From G963691835 sp963691835 (lineage in GTDB: Bacteria > Pseudomonadota > Alphaproteobacteria > Thalassobaculales > Thalassobaculaceae), in contig OY829383.1 of NCBI GenBank assembly GCA_963691835.1, positions 1,116,001 to 1,180,000 on the forward strand: a stretch of DNA of 64,000 bases, written 5' to 3'. Below are positions 36,733 to 46,343 of the stretch, piece by piece. The stretch's first letter is position 1. The number at the start of each line of letters is the position of its first letter. The notes below the pieces were generated by a model. That model was not told the DNA's origin, ran no database searches, and saw only the letters and a list, made by a program, of their open reading frames with translations. A program made the position numbers and the translations under genes.

Positions 36733-37061
36733 ACCCGGTCGCGCCGGGAAGAGCCGCTGGGACCGTCAACCATCGTCTCTCCACCCCCTTCAGATTCCAG
36801 GAACGTGACAACCCGCTCCAGAACGGGCTGATACCCGCCCAGGTCTTGGCCGAGTTGGAGATGGTCGTCCAGCCATCGCAGAAGCTTTGCTGCGACAAGT
36901 GGAGACTCGACAGGGCATTCCGCGACGATCCGTTCGATGGCTTGATCGAGAGCGCCGGAGTCGGTGTGATGCGCGTCGTCGAATGACCGGCTCGCTTCCT
37001 CATAACGAGCAAAAAGCTCAAGCGCCTTGGTTTCGGAGTCGCTAAGTGCGGCATTCGTCAT
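36729..37061 (-). CDS. Small hypothetical protein
   Basis: A 110-residue acidic, largely helical protein (TKALELFARYEEASRSFDDA; AAKLLRWLDDHLQLGQDL). I do not recognise a family. The start ATG 37061 has a GGAGG site 4 bases away, so it is probably translated; six extra codons are open upstream. It converges with the SCO gene, sharing the CTAG stop bases. There are no Cys clusters, signal peptide or membrane segment. Confidence 0.65.
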   Translation of the reverse strand: MTNAALSDSETKALELFARYEEASRSFDDAHHTDSGALDQAIERIVAECPVESPLVAAKLLRWLDDHLQLGQDLGGYQPVLERVVTFLESEGGGETMVDGPSGSSRRDRV

Positions 37062-37372
37062 TTTCCCTCCGTCACCCAAGCTTTGGTCTCGGAACCAAGG
37101 CTGCCCAAGTCATCCTGCCGCTAGCGCCACCTCAATAACCTCAACCCAAAGTCTAGTTGCTAGTGAGCGCGTTGGTCAACATAGATTGTATTCTTGAGAT
37201 ATATAATAATCATTAAGATGTATTTAAGAGCGATGACATGAGGCCGTTTGCGCGCCCAACCGAGACGCTGTCAATCGTTCGCAGCGGATCCTTTGCGATT
37301 CCCAAAAAGGGTCACGAGCATCTCCGTGGCGGGCTTGCTATACCATTGCCGCCGTTGTGAGGAGTGTGAACG
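37062..37372. other. Intergenic region with TATAAT-like box
   Basis: About 310 bases between two divergent genes, more AT-rich than the surroundings. A perfect TATAAT hexamer lies at 37202-37207 in the sense of the downstream phosphodiesterase gene, but no good -35 hexamer is found at 16-18 bases. A small GTTGGTCAAC palindrome sits at 37171-37180. No gene is seen. Confidence 0.5.
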
Positions 37373-38827
37373 ATGCGTGCGACCAAGGTTCTATTTGTGC
37401 TGTTCGACGGATTGCGGCCCGACATGGTCCGCACCGACACGATGCCGAACCTGCACGCGTTCCGGCGCAAATGGGCATGGTTCCCGAACACCGCATCCGC
37501 GTTTCCCAGCGAAACTCGCGTTCAAGTCTCCAGCTTTGTCACGGGCTGTTACCCAGGCGGCCACGGGATCATGGGCAACGCGTTCTATGACCCGGCCCTC
37601 GGCTTCGATAAACCGATGGACACTTCGGATACCCCGAGGATGGACATAGCCGAGCGGCACTATGGCCGGCTGCAGCAGGCCGAAACCTTGGCGGAGACGC
37701 TTCACCGGGCCGGTCGCCGCTATACGGTGCTGACCACGGGGAAGATCGGAAACGCGCGGTTGCTGAACACCCATGCCGCCCGGTTGGATCAGGCAACGTT
37801 GTCCATCTGGGGGCAGGATGTCTCGAGCCCCAAGGCAGAGTTTCAGGCTGTCGTCGACCGCTTCGGCCCGGTGCCTGAGCAGCGACTGCCGAATGTCGAG
37901 GTCATGGATTGGGCGGGCCGTGTGTTGCTTGAGCACATGATCCCGGAGCATGACGCGGATCTCCAGGTCCTATGGCTGAACGAGCCGGACCTGAGCTTCC
38001 ACTACCGGGAGATTGGCTCTCCCGACAGCCTTGAGGCCCTTGCCGCGGTCGACCGGGTCTTCGGACGAATCATGGAGTGGTGGGATGCCGAGGGGCGGGC
38101 CGCAGGTTGGCAGATCATCGCGGGCTCCGATCACGCGCAGATCACAGTCACAGGACAGATCGACGTGGGTGCGGAGCTGCGGCGGGGCGGGTTCGCCGCC
38201 GGTCCGGCCATCGGCCCAGACGTCGATGTCGCGCTGAAGCCCGGTTACAGCGGCCATCTCGTCGTCCGGGACAGAGATCCCGCCCTTATCGAAAAGGTCG
38301 CCAGATGGATGAGCGAGCAGCCCTGGTGCGGTGTCCTTCTGACGGGTAGCGGCGTGCCCGGCACGCTTCCGATGACCGCTGGAAATGTGGCAGGGTCGCG
38401 GTCGCCGGACCTTTACTGGGCGCTCCGGACCGGCGACGGGCCAAACCAGTATGGCTATCGCGGGACCTGCCTCGCGCAGAATGCGGACATACCGATCGGC
38501 GGCGGTCTCCACGGTGGTTTTCATCCCGTCGAGCTGAACAATGTGCTGAGCATGGGCGGAGACCGTGTCCGCGCGGAAACTGTTGTCGACACACCGTGCG
38601 GGATTGTCGACCTCGCCCCGACCATGCTGGCTCTCTTGGGTGTCGAGCGGCCGTCCGGTCAGGCAGGACGCGCCCTAACGGAAGCGTTTCAGGAAGGCCC
38701 TTCCGCCCCGGCTTGGCGCCGCAGGGTGGCCCACGCCGCGCATGACGGATACGCACAGGAGCTTGTCGTCGCAGACGTGGACGGTGCCGCCGCCCCCTAC
38801 TTCAGGGGTGGCTCTCGGCTTTCATAG
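37373..38827 (+). CDS. Alkaline phosphatase/phosphodiesterase superfamily protein
   Basis: A 484-residue member of the type I phosphodiesterase/nucleotide pyrophosphatase group. Metal-site residues are visible: FDGLRPD at the N-terminus, the nucleophile Thr in FPSETRVQ (about residue 45), LNEPDLSFH (about 203), GSDHAQ (about 250) and HGGFHP near 383. There is no signal peptide, so it probably acts in the cytoplasm or is exported by another route. The substrate is likely a phosphodiester or phosphonate-like compound. Its 3' end overlaps the MATE gene by 26 bases on the opposite strand. Confidence 0.87.
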   Translation: MRATKVLFVLFDGLRPDMVRTDTMPNLHAFRRKWAWFPNTASAFPSETRVQVSSFVTGCYPGGHGIMGNAFYDPALGFDKPMDTSDTPRMDIAERHYGRLQQAETLAETLHRAGRRYTVLTTGKIGNARLLNTHAARLDQATLSIWGQDVSSPKAEFQAVVDRFGPVPEQRLPNVEVMDWAGRVLLEHMIPEHDADLQVLWLNEPDLSFHYREIGSPDSLEALAAVDRVFGRIMEWWDAEGRAAGWQIIAGSDHAQITVTGQIDVGAELRRGGFAAGPAIGPDVDVALKPGYSGHLVVRDRDPALIEKVARWMSEQPWCGVLLTGSGVPGTLPMTAGNVAGSRSPDLYWALRTGDGPNQYGYRGTCLAQNADIPIGGGLHGGFHPVELNNVLSMGGDRVRAETVVDTPCGIVDLAPTMLALLGVERPSGQAGRALTEAFQEGPSAPAWRRRVAHAAHDGYAQELVVADVDGAAAPYFRGGSRLS

Positions 38828-40211
38828 GCGTAGGGGCGGACCCGGGGATGAGCCCGAGACGCTCTCGCATGGCGAAGCGGATGGTCAGCAACGTCGCCAC
38901 GACGCTGAGCGAGGCGGCCAAGCCGGCCCACACGCCGACACCATCCCATCCCGCATGGAAGCCAAGCCACCACGAGACACCCGCGCCGATCAGCCAATAA
39001 CTGGTCACGGCGATGATCATGGGAACCCGCGTGTCCTTCAGCCCCCGAAGCGCGCCAAGGGCGACCACCTGACCACCGTCGGCGAACTGGAAGATCGCGG
39101 CGACAGCCAGATAGGACGTCGCAAAACCGATCGCGGCGGCGTTCGCGGGATCGCCCGCATCCAGAAACAGGGTGGCCAGCGGACGGCCGAACAGCCAGAA
39201 CACACTTGCCGAGCCCGTCAGGAAGATGGCCACGATCAATAGGTTCGACCAACCGGCCCGGCCAACCCGCGCCATGTCGCCCGCCCCGTAGGCCAATCCG
39301 ACACGAATGGTCGCCGCCTGAGCGATGCCAAGCGGTACCATGAAGGCAATCCCGGCAAACTGGAGAGCGATGGCGTGGCCCGCGAGTTCCTCCGTGCCGA
39401 TGTTCCCGATCATCAGACCCGCTGCCGCGAACAGCGTGGTCTCCGCAAGAACCGTGAGACCGATCGGCGTGCCGACCTTTACGATGTCCCAGTACCGGGG
39501 CCAGTCAGACCGCCAGAATCGCACCAGCAGATGGTAGCGGCGAAACTTCCGGTCGCGCAGGACGTAAACCAGAAGCGCGCCCGTCATCACGGTCTGCACG
39601 ATCACCGTTGCCACGGCCGCACCCATCAATCCAATGCCCGGAAATCCGAACAGACCAAACATCAGCACATAGTCGAGCGCTGCGTTCAGCAGGATGCCGC
39701 CGCAGGTAATGACAAGCGCCGCGCGGGGTCTCGAATGCGCGGCGATGAAGTTCCGCAGAACGATGAAGGTCAGCATCGGCAGCACGGACCAGAGTGTGAT
39801 CCGCAAATACTGACCGGAGAGGGCCGCGACCTCCGGGTTCTGACCTGTCCAAAGAAGGAAGCGTTCCCCAAACCCGAGGAACATGCCCATTGGAACAAAC
39901 AGCGTCAGGACCAGCCAAAAGCCCTGGCGCGCGGTTCTGCGGACACCCTTGAAGTTCCGGGCACCCAGCTCCTGGGCGAACATCGCCGCGAGCGCCGCCA
40001 AAACACCGACGCCGAAGTGCACACACGGGAAAACAAGGTTCGATGCCAGGGCCAGCGCGCCCAATTCCTTCGCGCCCAGCCATCCACTCATCAGCGTGTC
40101 GGTCGCGTGCAGGGCCACCGTCGCAAGCTGGGTTGCTGCGATAGGCCAGGCCAGCGCAAGGCTGGCAGTGAATTCTGTCCGCCAAGGGCGGCGCGTCAGA
40201 TCGTCTGTCAT
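38802..40211 (-). CDS. MATE family efflux transporter
   Basis: A 469-residue membrane protein with about 12 hydrophobic helices and MATE landmarks: SLALAWPIAATQLATVAL, HATDTLMSGWLG near the N-terminus, and the second-half repeat starting GLTVLAETTLFAAAGLMIGN. MATE transporters expel cationic compounds using Na+ or H+ gradients. ATG 40211 is preferred to a TTG at 40247. It converges on the phosphodiesterase gene. Some relatives are annotated NorM; the substrate is unknown here. Confidence 0.91.
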   Translation of the reverse strand: MTDDLTRRPWRTEFTASLALAWPIAATQLATVALHATDTLMSGWLGAKELGALALASNLVFPCVHFGVGVLAALAAMFAQELGARNFKGVRRTARQGFWLVLTLFVPMGMFLGFGERFLLWTGQNPEVAALSGQYLRITLWSVLPMLTFIVLRNFIAAHSRPRAALVITCGGILLNAALDYVLMFGLFGFPGIGLMGAAVATVIVQTVMTGALLVYVLRDRKFRRYHLLVRFWRSDWPRYWDIVKVGTPIGLTVLAETTLFAAAGLMIGNIGTEELAGHAIALQFAGIAFMVPLGIAQAATIRVGLAYGAGDMARVGRAGWSNLLIVAIFLTGSASVFWLFGRPLATLFLDAGDPANAAAIGFATSYLAVAAIFQFADGGQVVALGALRGLKDTRVPMIIAVTSYWLIGAGVSWWLGFHAGWDGVGVWAGLAASLSVVATLLTIRFAMRERLGLIPGSAPTPMKAESHP

Positions 40212-40402
40212 GTCGAAGTCGGGGGGCCGATGCGGCCCGGGGTCCAAGCGGGGAGTAAGCGATGTTAAGCGGCGGTCAGGCCCTGGATCGGGCGGACCGC
40301 TCGGTAAGCTGCTCGCTGAATTTCCGCATCTGGATCATGACCACTGGCTACCGACTGACGGCCGAATGGTCAATTCCAAAACCATAGTACTCGACGGGAT
40401 TA

Positions 40403-40435
40403 CAGCGCCCGTGGCCGTTGGGCCACAGGGCGCTG
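40403..40435. terminator. Strong hairpin after the oxidoreductase gene
   Basis: CAGCGCCC-GTGGCC and GGCCAC-A-GGGCGCTG form a 14-bp stem with one bulged base and a four-base loop (GTTG). It lies 17 bases beyond the stop of the minus-strand oxidoreductase, so it probably ends that transcript, although no clear U-run follows. Confidence 0.6.
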
Positions 40436-40451
40436 TTAAATAGGGGCCGCC

Positions 40452-42524
40452 CTACAAATCCAGCACCACCGGCGCCTCACCCTTGGGCTGGGCGGAGCAG
40501 ATCAGGACCTCATCCGGCCCCACGTCCGCAACGGGCGTGCCCACATAGCTGACGTCGCCCGAGACCAACCGCGTGGCGCAGGTGCCGCAAACACCATTCC
40601 GGCAGGAATGCATCGGAGCAAGCCCGGCGGCCAGAGCCGTATCCAGCAACGTCCCCTGAGAGGCCCGCCAGTCCACCGACAGGCCCGACGCCTCAAAAGT
40701 CACCGGATGACCTGGCCCGCCCTCTTCGGGCGATGTTTCCCCTGGGAGATCGTCCGGCTCAAGAATGGTGGAGGGGCCGAAGTGCTCATAAGCGATCCGC
40801 TCTTTCGGAATGCCGATGTCCCGCAGCGAGGCGTAGGTCGCCGCCATGAACCCGCTCGGTCCGCACAGATACACGTCCACATCCAGATCGTTCGGCAACA
40901 GGTCCTTCAAGACCTCCGCTCCGATCCGGCCCGGCGCATCATAGTCCCAGCCAAGCCGGTCGCTCTCTTCCGGCTGGCTGAAACGGATATGGGTCTCCAG
41001 CGGGCTGACGGCCGACGACAAGGCCTGAAGATGGGCGCCAAATGCCATCTCGCCGCCGTTCCTGGCGCCGTGAAGAAACAGTGTCGGACGGACGGCGCCC
41101 CGTGCCACACCCTCGGCAATCGTGGTGTTCTGCATGGCGATCATGGGCGTGATACCGACACCCGCAGAAATCAAAGCAAGCGGCCGGGTCGCCTCCCGCT
41201 CAAGCGTGAAGTCGCCGCGCGGCGCCATGACATCGATCCTGTCGCCGACGGAGAATTGATCATGAAGAAGACTGGATCCAGCACCCTCAGCCTCCCGCTT
41301 GACCGAGATCCGGTAGCCGTTCGCCTTCGGCAGATCGGAAAGGGTGTACGTGCGGACCAACGGTGCGGCCACCCCCGGCGCTGAAAGCCGAATGGGGAGA
41401 TACTGCCCCGCCTCGTAAGTCCACACGGGTCCGCCGTCAGCCGGAACCAGGTGAAAAGAGGTGATGGTCTCACTCTCCTGAACTTTCTCTACTACGGTGA
41501 ACGCCTGCCACGCGTTCCGGGCGGCGTCCGCCCCCAGGATGCGATCCACCTCTTCCCATGATCCGGTTTCCTCCAAGAATGGCGACGGCTCCACCAAGGA
41601 CCACTGCTGATCCATCACACCGTCCACCAGCCTCATGTCTTCGGGCCGGAACCGAAGGAGCCGCTCAGCGCCTCGGAAGGCATCGAGTTCTGCCCCCTCA
41701 TAGACGACTTCCGCGTGTCCGGTCAGGTAGAGGATCGCGCCCGTCTCGAACTCGATGAAAGACAGGCCGGCGCGCGGATTCACGTGGATGTTGCCGAAGG
41801 TGTTGAAATGTTTGTTGCCGGAGAAGTCCGGCACGACGAGGGTGTCGTCCGCCTCGACCTTCACGAAACCGGGCTTCCCGCCGCGATGGGACACGTCGAC
41901 CCCCTGAACCTGAGCATCGGCCCCAGCCTCTGCGTACTGTGTCGCAATAAAGAAGGTATCCGCAGTCCGGATGATGTCCCTGGCTCTGGTCGAGAGGGCA
42001 CTGCCGCTCTCCGTCAAAACTGGAGAGCGTCCAACGCCCGCCTGTGCCGCATCCGACCCCCGAACCTGGATGTATTGCGGGCAGTTTCCGTAGGCCTGTG
42101 TCACGGAAACCTCGAACCCCGTCTCATCCACTCGGACGAGGGTTCCGTTCATCCGGTTCCGCCGCCGGTTGGTCGGATCAATGCCAAGAAGGCCAATTGG
42201 CGCCCCAGGCCGCATTCCCGCCCGTGTCGGCTCGGCCATATGCGCAAGCGCGGCAGAGACGAGGTTGGTTGACGTCGGACTGGATAGAAATCCCGGTGGA
42301 CCAGAGACGACGCCCGCCCATGACCGCCCCTCTTCGTCTGCCGTTCCGATCACGAGGAAGGAGAGCCCGGCATAGAAGTCCCGATGCTGATCCGGCATGT
42401 AAGATCGGACAACTTTGCGGCCGAAGGCGTCCATCTGGTCCTTCAGGCCATAGCGATCCTGAACGGCTTGCTCTCCACGATGAAACGGGGACGTTCCGGT
42501 TCTTTTTTCGTCAATTGTCGCCAT
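40452..42524 (-). CDS. Three-part PNPOx-like / ferredoxin-reductase / 2Fe-2S oxidoreductase
   Basis: A 690-residue protein. The N-terminal half (to about 310) is a pyridoxamine-phosphate-oxidase-like flavin fold (FLVIGTADEEGRSWAGVVSG; NIHVNPRAGLSFIEFETG). A ferredoxin-NADP reductase module follows, with the FAD motif RTYTLSDLP and NAD-side GVGITPMIAM and YLCGPSGFMAA. The end is a plant-type 2Fe-2S ferredoxin with CRNGVCGTC and a later Cys in LICSAQ. It could move electrons from NAD(P)H through FAD and 2Fe-2S to a flavin or bound substrate. ATG 42524 has GGAGGT 5 bases upstream. The upstream region holds palindromes suggesting regulation. Confidence 0.87.
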   Translation of the reverse strand: MATIDEKRTGTSPFHRGEQAVQDRYGLKDQMDAFGRKVVRSYMPDQHRDFYAGLSFLVIGTADEEGRSWAGVVSGPPGFLSSPTSTNLVSAALAHMAEPTRAGMRPGAPIGLLGIDPTNRRRNRMNGTLVRVDETGFEVSVTQAYGNCPQYIQVRGSDAAQAGVGRSPVLTESGSALSTRARDIIRTADTFFIATQYAEAGADAQVQGVDVSHRGGKPGFVKVEADDTLVVPDFSGNKHFNTFGNIHVNPRAGLSFIEFETGAILYLTGHAEVVYEGAELDAFRGAERLLRFRPEDMRLVDGVMDQQWSLVEPSPFLEETGSWEEVDRILGADAARNAWQAFTVVEKVQESETITSFHLVPADGGPVWTYEAGQYLPIRLSAPGVAAPLVRTYTLSDLPKANGYRISVKREAEGAGSSLLHDQFSVGDRIDVMAPRGDFTLEREATRPLALISAGVGITPMIAMQNTTIAEGVARGAVRPTLFLHGARNGGEMAFGAHLQALSSAVSPLETHIRFSQPEESDRLGWDYDAPGRIGAEVLKDLLPNDLDVDVYLCGPSGFMAATYASLRDIGIPKERIAYEHFGPSTILEPDDLPGETSPEEGGPGHPVTFEASGLSVDWRASQGTLLDTALAAGLAPMHSCRNGVCGTCATRLVSGDVSYVGTPVADVGPDEVLICSAQPKGEAPVVLDL

Positions 42525-42661
42525 GACCACCTCCGCAGGTGTGACTCATCTTGGAAGGCCCGAGACCGGGCAATGAGTCGAACAGTGTTTTGGGGGCGAG
42601 ACCGGCGGCGCCCCGGAACGGACCTGGGCAAACAATAACAGAGTGCCAGTCCATCTATTTT

Positions 42662-42671
42662 ACCGATCGGT
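42662..42671. promoter_or_regulatory. Palindrome ACCGATCGGT, operator-like
   Basis: A perfect 10-bp palindrome about 140 bases before the oxidoreductase start. ACCGATCGGT-type centres are common in TetR-family operators, so it may bind such a repressor. No regulator gene is adjacent. Confidence 0.4.
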
Positions 42672-42689
42672 CGATAGATAATCATTTTC

Positions 42690-42706
42690 CATCTTGAATC
42701 AAGATG
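42690..42706. promoter_or_regulatory. 8-1-8 perfect inverted repeat CATCTTGA-A-TCAAGATG
   Basis: Two 8-base arms that are exact reverse complements, separated by one base, 18 bases from the ACCGATCGGT palindrome and upstream of the oxidoreductase gene. It has the form of a dimeric repressor or activator site. Confidence 0.45.
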
Positions 42707-42851
42707 CTGCAGGTTCAAACAAACCAGCACTGCACGGATTGAGTACGCGACCGCTGCCGGATCGTGCCCTCACTCCTTGTTATGGAGAGGCGACCGCAGC
42801 GGGAAAATCGAGTCAGATCGGAAAACAGTCAACACTAGAGACAATTATGCA

Positions 42852-42869
42852 TGTCCAAACTTTTGGACA
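42852..42869. promoter_or_regulatory. 8-2-8 perfect inverted repeat TGTCCAAA-CT-TTTGGACA
   Basis: Perfect dyad of two 8-base arms around CT in the AT-rich part of the gap, about 240 bases before the PilZ gene. It resembles a winged-helix or MarR/GntR-type site. The binding protein is unknown. Confidence 0.45.
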
Positions 42870-43106
42870 CTTCTTTCGGAAACAAACAAAGATACTTTCG
42901 GTGTTCTTGGGCAATTTTCGCAACAGTGTTAACTGGGTCTTCACGAAATTCGGAAATTCTTGAGGAAATACGGTGCTAATTCCAAATTTCCGGAATTCGA
43001 GTGTGGACAAATCGGCAAAATTCCCTACTTTTGTTAAGCCGATTTTTCTCGGATTTCCGGCAGGTGTCGGAGAGATCGCGTGAAAGACGGTTGGAGGCGT
43101 GATGCC

Positions 43107-43454
43107 ATGAGTGACCGTAGAGACTTTGAGCGGCGGCCGGTCCTGATCCGCGCGACGCTCCGCAGCCTGGAAGGTGACGTCATCGCCGATCCGGTCGATG
43201 TCGTCGATGTATCCTTGGGCGGCCTGCGTTTTTGCACTGATGCTGATGTGACGGATGGCGGCCGATATACACTGAAGTTCCCCACCATGGACAAACCGGT
43301 GGGCATTGAGCTGATTTCGTCAGAGGACGGGACCTACAGGTGCCGAATCACCCTGGAAACGAACCCTCAGGACCTCATCCAGAACGATGACTTCTCGATC
43401 TTGTTGCTGCGGGCGACCGGATCAGGCGTTTGGTCTCAAGACAAAAAGGACTAG
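43107..43454 (+). CDS. PilZ domain protein
   Basis: A 115-residue single PilZ domain. The RxxxR motif is in RRDFERRPV near the N-terminus, and the DxSxxG motif reads DVSLGG about 30 residues later. ATG 43107 follows GGAGG by 9 bases; a GTG at 43080 would add 9 residues. It stands alone, convergent with usg. A c-di-GMP receptor role is likely from the family; the target process is unknown. Confidence 0.86.
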   Translation: MSDRRDFERRPVLIRATLRSLEGDVIADPVDVVDVSLGGLRFCTDADVTDGGRYTLKFPTMDKPVGIELISSEDGTYRCRITLETNPQDLIQNDDFSILLLRATGSGVWSQDKKD

Positions 43455-43471
43455 GCCGAACCACTCGGCCT
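43453..43471. terminator. Hairpin between convergent PilZ and usg genes
   Basis: AGGCCGA and TCGGCCT form a perfect 7-bp stem with a 5-base loop, beginning at the PilZ stop codon. No strong U-run follows; it may act for both strands. Confidence 0.5.
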
Positions 43472-43525
43472 GTCTCATCTCCACGCTCCCTCGCGGCGGA
43501 ACAGGTCCCTAGTGCCGACTGGCCC

Positions 43526-43786
43526 CTAGTGCAGACTGAAAGACGCGTCCGCGTAACGGAACTCCTTCGGGCCGGCCAAGTCGGCATGACTGACGGTCAC
43601 CGAATGGAGAGCGGCGTCGATATTGTCTTTCCAGTATTCGAGGAAGGTCATCAGTCTTGGGAACTCGGGGGCCCTGTCCGAATGCTGCCATATGAAACTC
43701 TGCAATAGACCCGGATGGTCCGGCATGTGGTAGAGGATCTCGGCCGTTGTCAGCCGGTGTGGGGTCAGCACAGGGATTGGACGCAT
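43526..43786 (-). CDS. usg: Usg family protein
   Basis: An 86-residue protein of the Usg family, found almost only in Alphaproteobacteria and first named from the Caulobacter trp region; its function is not known. LTTAEILYHMPDHPGLLQSF and a tail close to HSVTVSHADLAGPKEFRYAD are the family pattern. ATG 43786 has GGGAG 6 bases upstream; the frame is open from 43858. No trp genes lie nearby. Confidence 0.85.
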   Translation of the reverse strand: MRPIPVLTPHRLTTAEILYHMPDHPGLLQSFIWQHSDRAPEFPRLMTFLEYWKDNIDAALHSVTVSHADLAGPKEFRYADASFSLH

Positions 43787-44012
43787 ACATAACTCCCGAT
43801 GGCGAGACGTCTCAGACTTGACTTCCGAAGTCTGAAGGCGCATGCCATCGCCCCGCAAGAAAATAATGAAAACAATATGTTAGCAGCAAAGCCTTGAGAC
43901 TGCTGACAACCGCCCCCATCTCAGCGTGGAGCGATTGTGGCCGGGTAGTCGGCCCAGGCCGCCGCTTCCCAGGAAACCTCGCAAGAATACGAGCTTTGCG
44001 GTGCCCGGAACC

Positions 44013-44041
44013 TTGACACGGGCATGGCGGATCTTTACATG
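44013..44041 (+). promoter_or_regulatory. Sigma70-like promoter of groESL
   Basis: TTGACA at 44013-44018, a 17-base spacer, and TACATG at 44036-44041. It directly precedes the CIRCE operator, the usual arrangement for HrcA-controlled groESL. A heat-shock sigma factor promoter may overlap but is not clear. Confidence 0.6.
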
Positions 44042-44042
44042 C

Positions 44043-44069
44043 GTGGCACTCGCTGAGGGGGAGTGCTAA
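44043..44069 (+). promoter_or_regulatory. CIRCE operator (HrcA site)
   Basis: Left arm GTGGCACTC (consensus TTAGCACTC), a 9-base spacer, and right arm GAGTGCTAA, which matches the CIRCE consensus exactly. Spacing and position just after the promoter and 72 bases before groES support HrcA control of heat-shock expression. Confidence 0.9.
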
Positions 44070-44140
44070 CAGACCATTGGGCCCTCCCAGCGGACGACGA
44101 ACCCGTCTCGAATAAGACAGAGGCCAAGGAGGATCTGGCT

Positions 44141-44452
44141 ATGAAGTTTCGGCCATTACACGACCGCGTCGTTATCCGGCGCTTGGACGGCGAGGCAAAG
44201 ACGGCCGGGGGTATCATCATCCCCGATACCGCGAAAGAAAAACCGATGCAGGGCGAAGTGATCGCCGTCGGCCCGGGTGCCCGGGACGACAAAGGCGCGG
44301 TCCAGGCGCTGGACGTCAAGGCTGGCGACATCGTGCTGTTCGGCAAGTGGTCCGGCACCGAGGTGAAGATCGACGGCGACGATTTCCTCATCATGAAGGA
44401 GTCCGACATCATGGGCATCCTTGAGGACACCAGCGCCGCCAAGGCCGCCTGA
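44141..44452 (+). CDS. groES: Co-chaperonin GroES
   Basis: A 103-residue GroES, the heptameric lid of the GroEL chamber in the cytoplasm. MKFRPLHDRVVIRRLDGEAK, GGIIIPDTAKEKP (the mobile loop), VGPGARDD and the C-terminal strand motif are all present. ATG 44141 follows AAGGAGG. It is preceded by a promoter and CIRCE and followed 51 bases later by groEL. Confidence 0.97.
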   Translation: MKFRPLHDRVVIRRLDGEAKTAGGIIIPDTAKEKPMQGEVIAVGPGARDDKGAVQALDVKAGDIVLFGKWSGTEVKIDGDDFLIMKESDIMGILEDTSAAKAA

Positions 44453-44503
44453 TAGGCCCCTTCCCCCCCGACCAAATTCTGACTTCACCAAGGAGCAATC
44501 GAT

Positions 44504-46147
<1,644 letters not shown>

Positions 46148-46202
46148 TCCAGCCAACCCGAAGGCCCGAGCTGCCTTGAAGCAGCTCAAACAGACACAAG
46201 AA

Positions 46203-46239
46203 ACCCCCGGCGCGGATGCGTGCCGGGGGTCTCGCTTTT
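46203..46239 (+). terminator. Intrinsic terminator of groESL
   Basis: ACCCCCGGC (46203-46211) pairs with GCCGGGGGT (46222-46230), a perfect 9-bp GC stem with a 10-base loop, followed by a short T-run (TTTT). It lies 55 bases after the groEL stop. Confidence 0.85.
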
Positions 46240-46343
46240 CGGATGCCCGCGCACCATCGCCTCAGACGCTCTTCCAAGACCTTCCCCCGACCCTGCCCCT
46301 CACGGTATAAGGCGGGCGGCCCATAGAAGCGGGGAGCGTTGGG

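Larger units (their letters stand above)
42525..43106. other. Intergenic region with several palindromes
   Basis: About 580 bases between two divergent genes with no convincing gene. An open frame at 42694-42963 has no ribosome site or family. The second half (about 42840-43060) is AT-rich and contains repeated GGAAATTC-type words. Three inverted repeats listed separately make it a likely two-sided control region. Confidence 0.55.
43787..44140. other. Intergenic region upstream of groES
   Basis: About 350 bases between usg and groES, holding the groES promoter and CIRCE element listed separately. A stem-like TGTTAGCAG...CTGCTGACA lies at 43878-43908. No gene is seen. Confidence 0.6.

Noticed and set aside
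42710..42725. tRNA T-loop-like GGTTCAAAC
   Set aside because: No acceptor, D or anticodon stems around it.
42694..42963. Open frame of 89 codons in the intergenic region
   Set aside because: No ribosome site, mixed composition, no recognisable sequence.
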